Assembly (NCBI GenBank): GCA_017439545.1
Contig: JAFSIW010000047.1
Location: 1-40,778, forward strand
Direction of reading: 5' to 3'
Origin: Clostridia bacterium
GTDB taxonomy: Bacteria; Bacillota; Clostridia; Oscillospirales; Acutalibacteraceae
DNA: 40,778 nucleotides
The notes under the pieces are model-generated. The model was not told where the DNA came from, made no database searches, and saw only the letters and a list, made by a program, of their open reading frames with translations. Position numbers and translations under genes: made by a program. Below are positions 40,369-40,778 of this stretch, in pieces (position 1 is the stretch's first letter; each line of letters opens with the position of its first letter).

Positions 40369-40636
40369 GGGGTAGGATAACCCAAACGAGAGGGGGCAGA
40401 GCCCCTCCCCTACGAAAGAGCCTTAGGTTTCGTGGTTGCGATAAATCGTAATCGTGGGTTGTCGGTGGTTTACGTTAATGTGACGTATCGGGCATTCACC
40501 TACGTTAGAATTTGTAGGGGATGGCGCCCACGACATCCCGAAAAAACTACCCCTCCGTCACGGCATCGCCGTGCCACCTCCCCTGACAAGGGGAGGCGAT
40601 GGGTGGTGTCTTTCCAAAAAAGGCTTGTTTTGCAAT
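40369..40636. repeat. Repeat island between the two 142-bp copies
   Basis: There is no gene. It contains more GC-rich palindromes: GAGGGGGCAGAGCCCCTC (about 40391-40408), GGGATG...CATCCC (40518-40539), ACGGC...GCCGT (about 40560-40572) and CCTCCCC...GGGGAGG (40577-40596). Between 40420 and 40510 is unremarkable sequence. The modules look like further members of dispersed palindromic repeat families. Confidence 0.65.
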
Positions 40637-40778
40637 CAAGGTGTCATTCTGAACGGAGTGAAGAATCCGTATTTTTCTTTTACGGGTATTACGGATTGCG
40701 ACGGCTTCGCCTCGCAATGACAGCTTGGTTTTGTGTGCAACCCACGGGCGGTCGGGGACGCCCGCCCCTACGATAAAC
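40637..40778. repeat. 142-bp direct repeat, copy 2, reaching the window edge
   Basis: Second copy of 40227-40368, 410 bp to the right and differing only at 40642. It runs to the last base of the window, so its true right end is not seen. Confidence 0.88.

Noticed and set aside
40432..40776. Plus-strand open frame containing HSERSEES
   Set aside because: It is a translation of dispersed palindromic repeats, a well-known false gene in gut Clostridia genomes.
40227..40778. CRISPR array
   Set aside because: There are only two long repeat copies of 142 bp, not short repeats with regular spacers, and no cas genes nearby.

Overview
The window looks like a chromosome segment from an anaerobic gut-type Bacillota of class Clostridia, probably the Oscillospirales/Ruminococcaceae group. 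This is inferred from the paired GlgC/GlgD subunits, AddAB, dockerin-bearing secreted proteins, strong AGGAGG ribosome binding sites, TTGACA/TATAAT-type promoters with 17-bp spacers, and the right-hand island of short palindromic repeats. No rRNA, complete tRNA, CRISPR array, prophage or insertion sequence is visible.

Positions 1-15601 hold one minus-strand locus for binding and importing carbohydrate. Reading in the transcription direction it runs: a promoter at about 15.6 kb; a very large solute-binding protein with carbohydrate-binding-like N-terminal domains; a MalF/MalG-type permease pair; an NHL-TPR-Yip1 membrane protein; a DUF5696 lipoprotein; a second MalF/MalG-type pair; a second solute-binding lipoprotein with its own promoter; and a CBM9-like/dockerin protein cut by the left edge. 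No ABC ATPase and no recognised glycoside hydrolase is present. The transporters presumably borrow a shared ATPase, and the DUF5696 protein is the best candidate for an unrecognised glycan-active enzyme.

Positions 15.7-28.1 kb are mostly housekeeping genes on the minus strand. An XRE regulator, an M18 aminopeptidase and ZapA form one operon, divergent from a plus-strand histidine phosphatase through an overlapping promoter pair with a palindrome. Then come a YegS-type lipid kinase with a THUMP-type RNA methyltransferase, a G5-3D cell-wall protein, an AT-rich gap, a second dockerin protein, a YigZ-family protein, ribosomal protein L31, and a class B penicillin-binding protein coupled to an FHA-FtsW/RodA fusion.

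Positions 28.2-35.3 kb carry addB-addA, preceded by a leader of about 200 nt that contains a perfect tRNA-like T-arm and other hairpins. This is the most intriguing non-coding element in the window. The divergent plus-strand glgC-glgD-glgA operon (35.4-39.4 kb) makes glycogen. The right end has an azoreductase-like gene and then a repeat island with a 142-bp direct duplication differing at one base.

All calls come from reading the sequence. Family names rest on recognised motifs and gene order, not on database searches.
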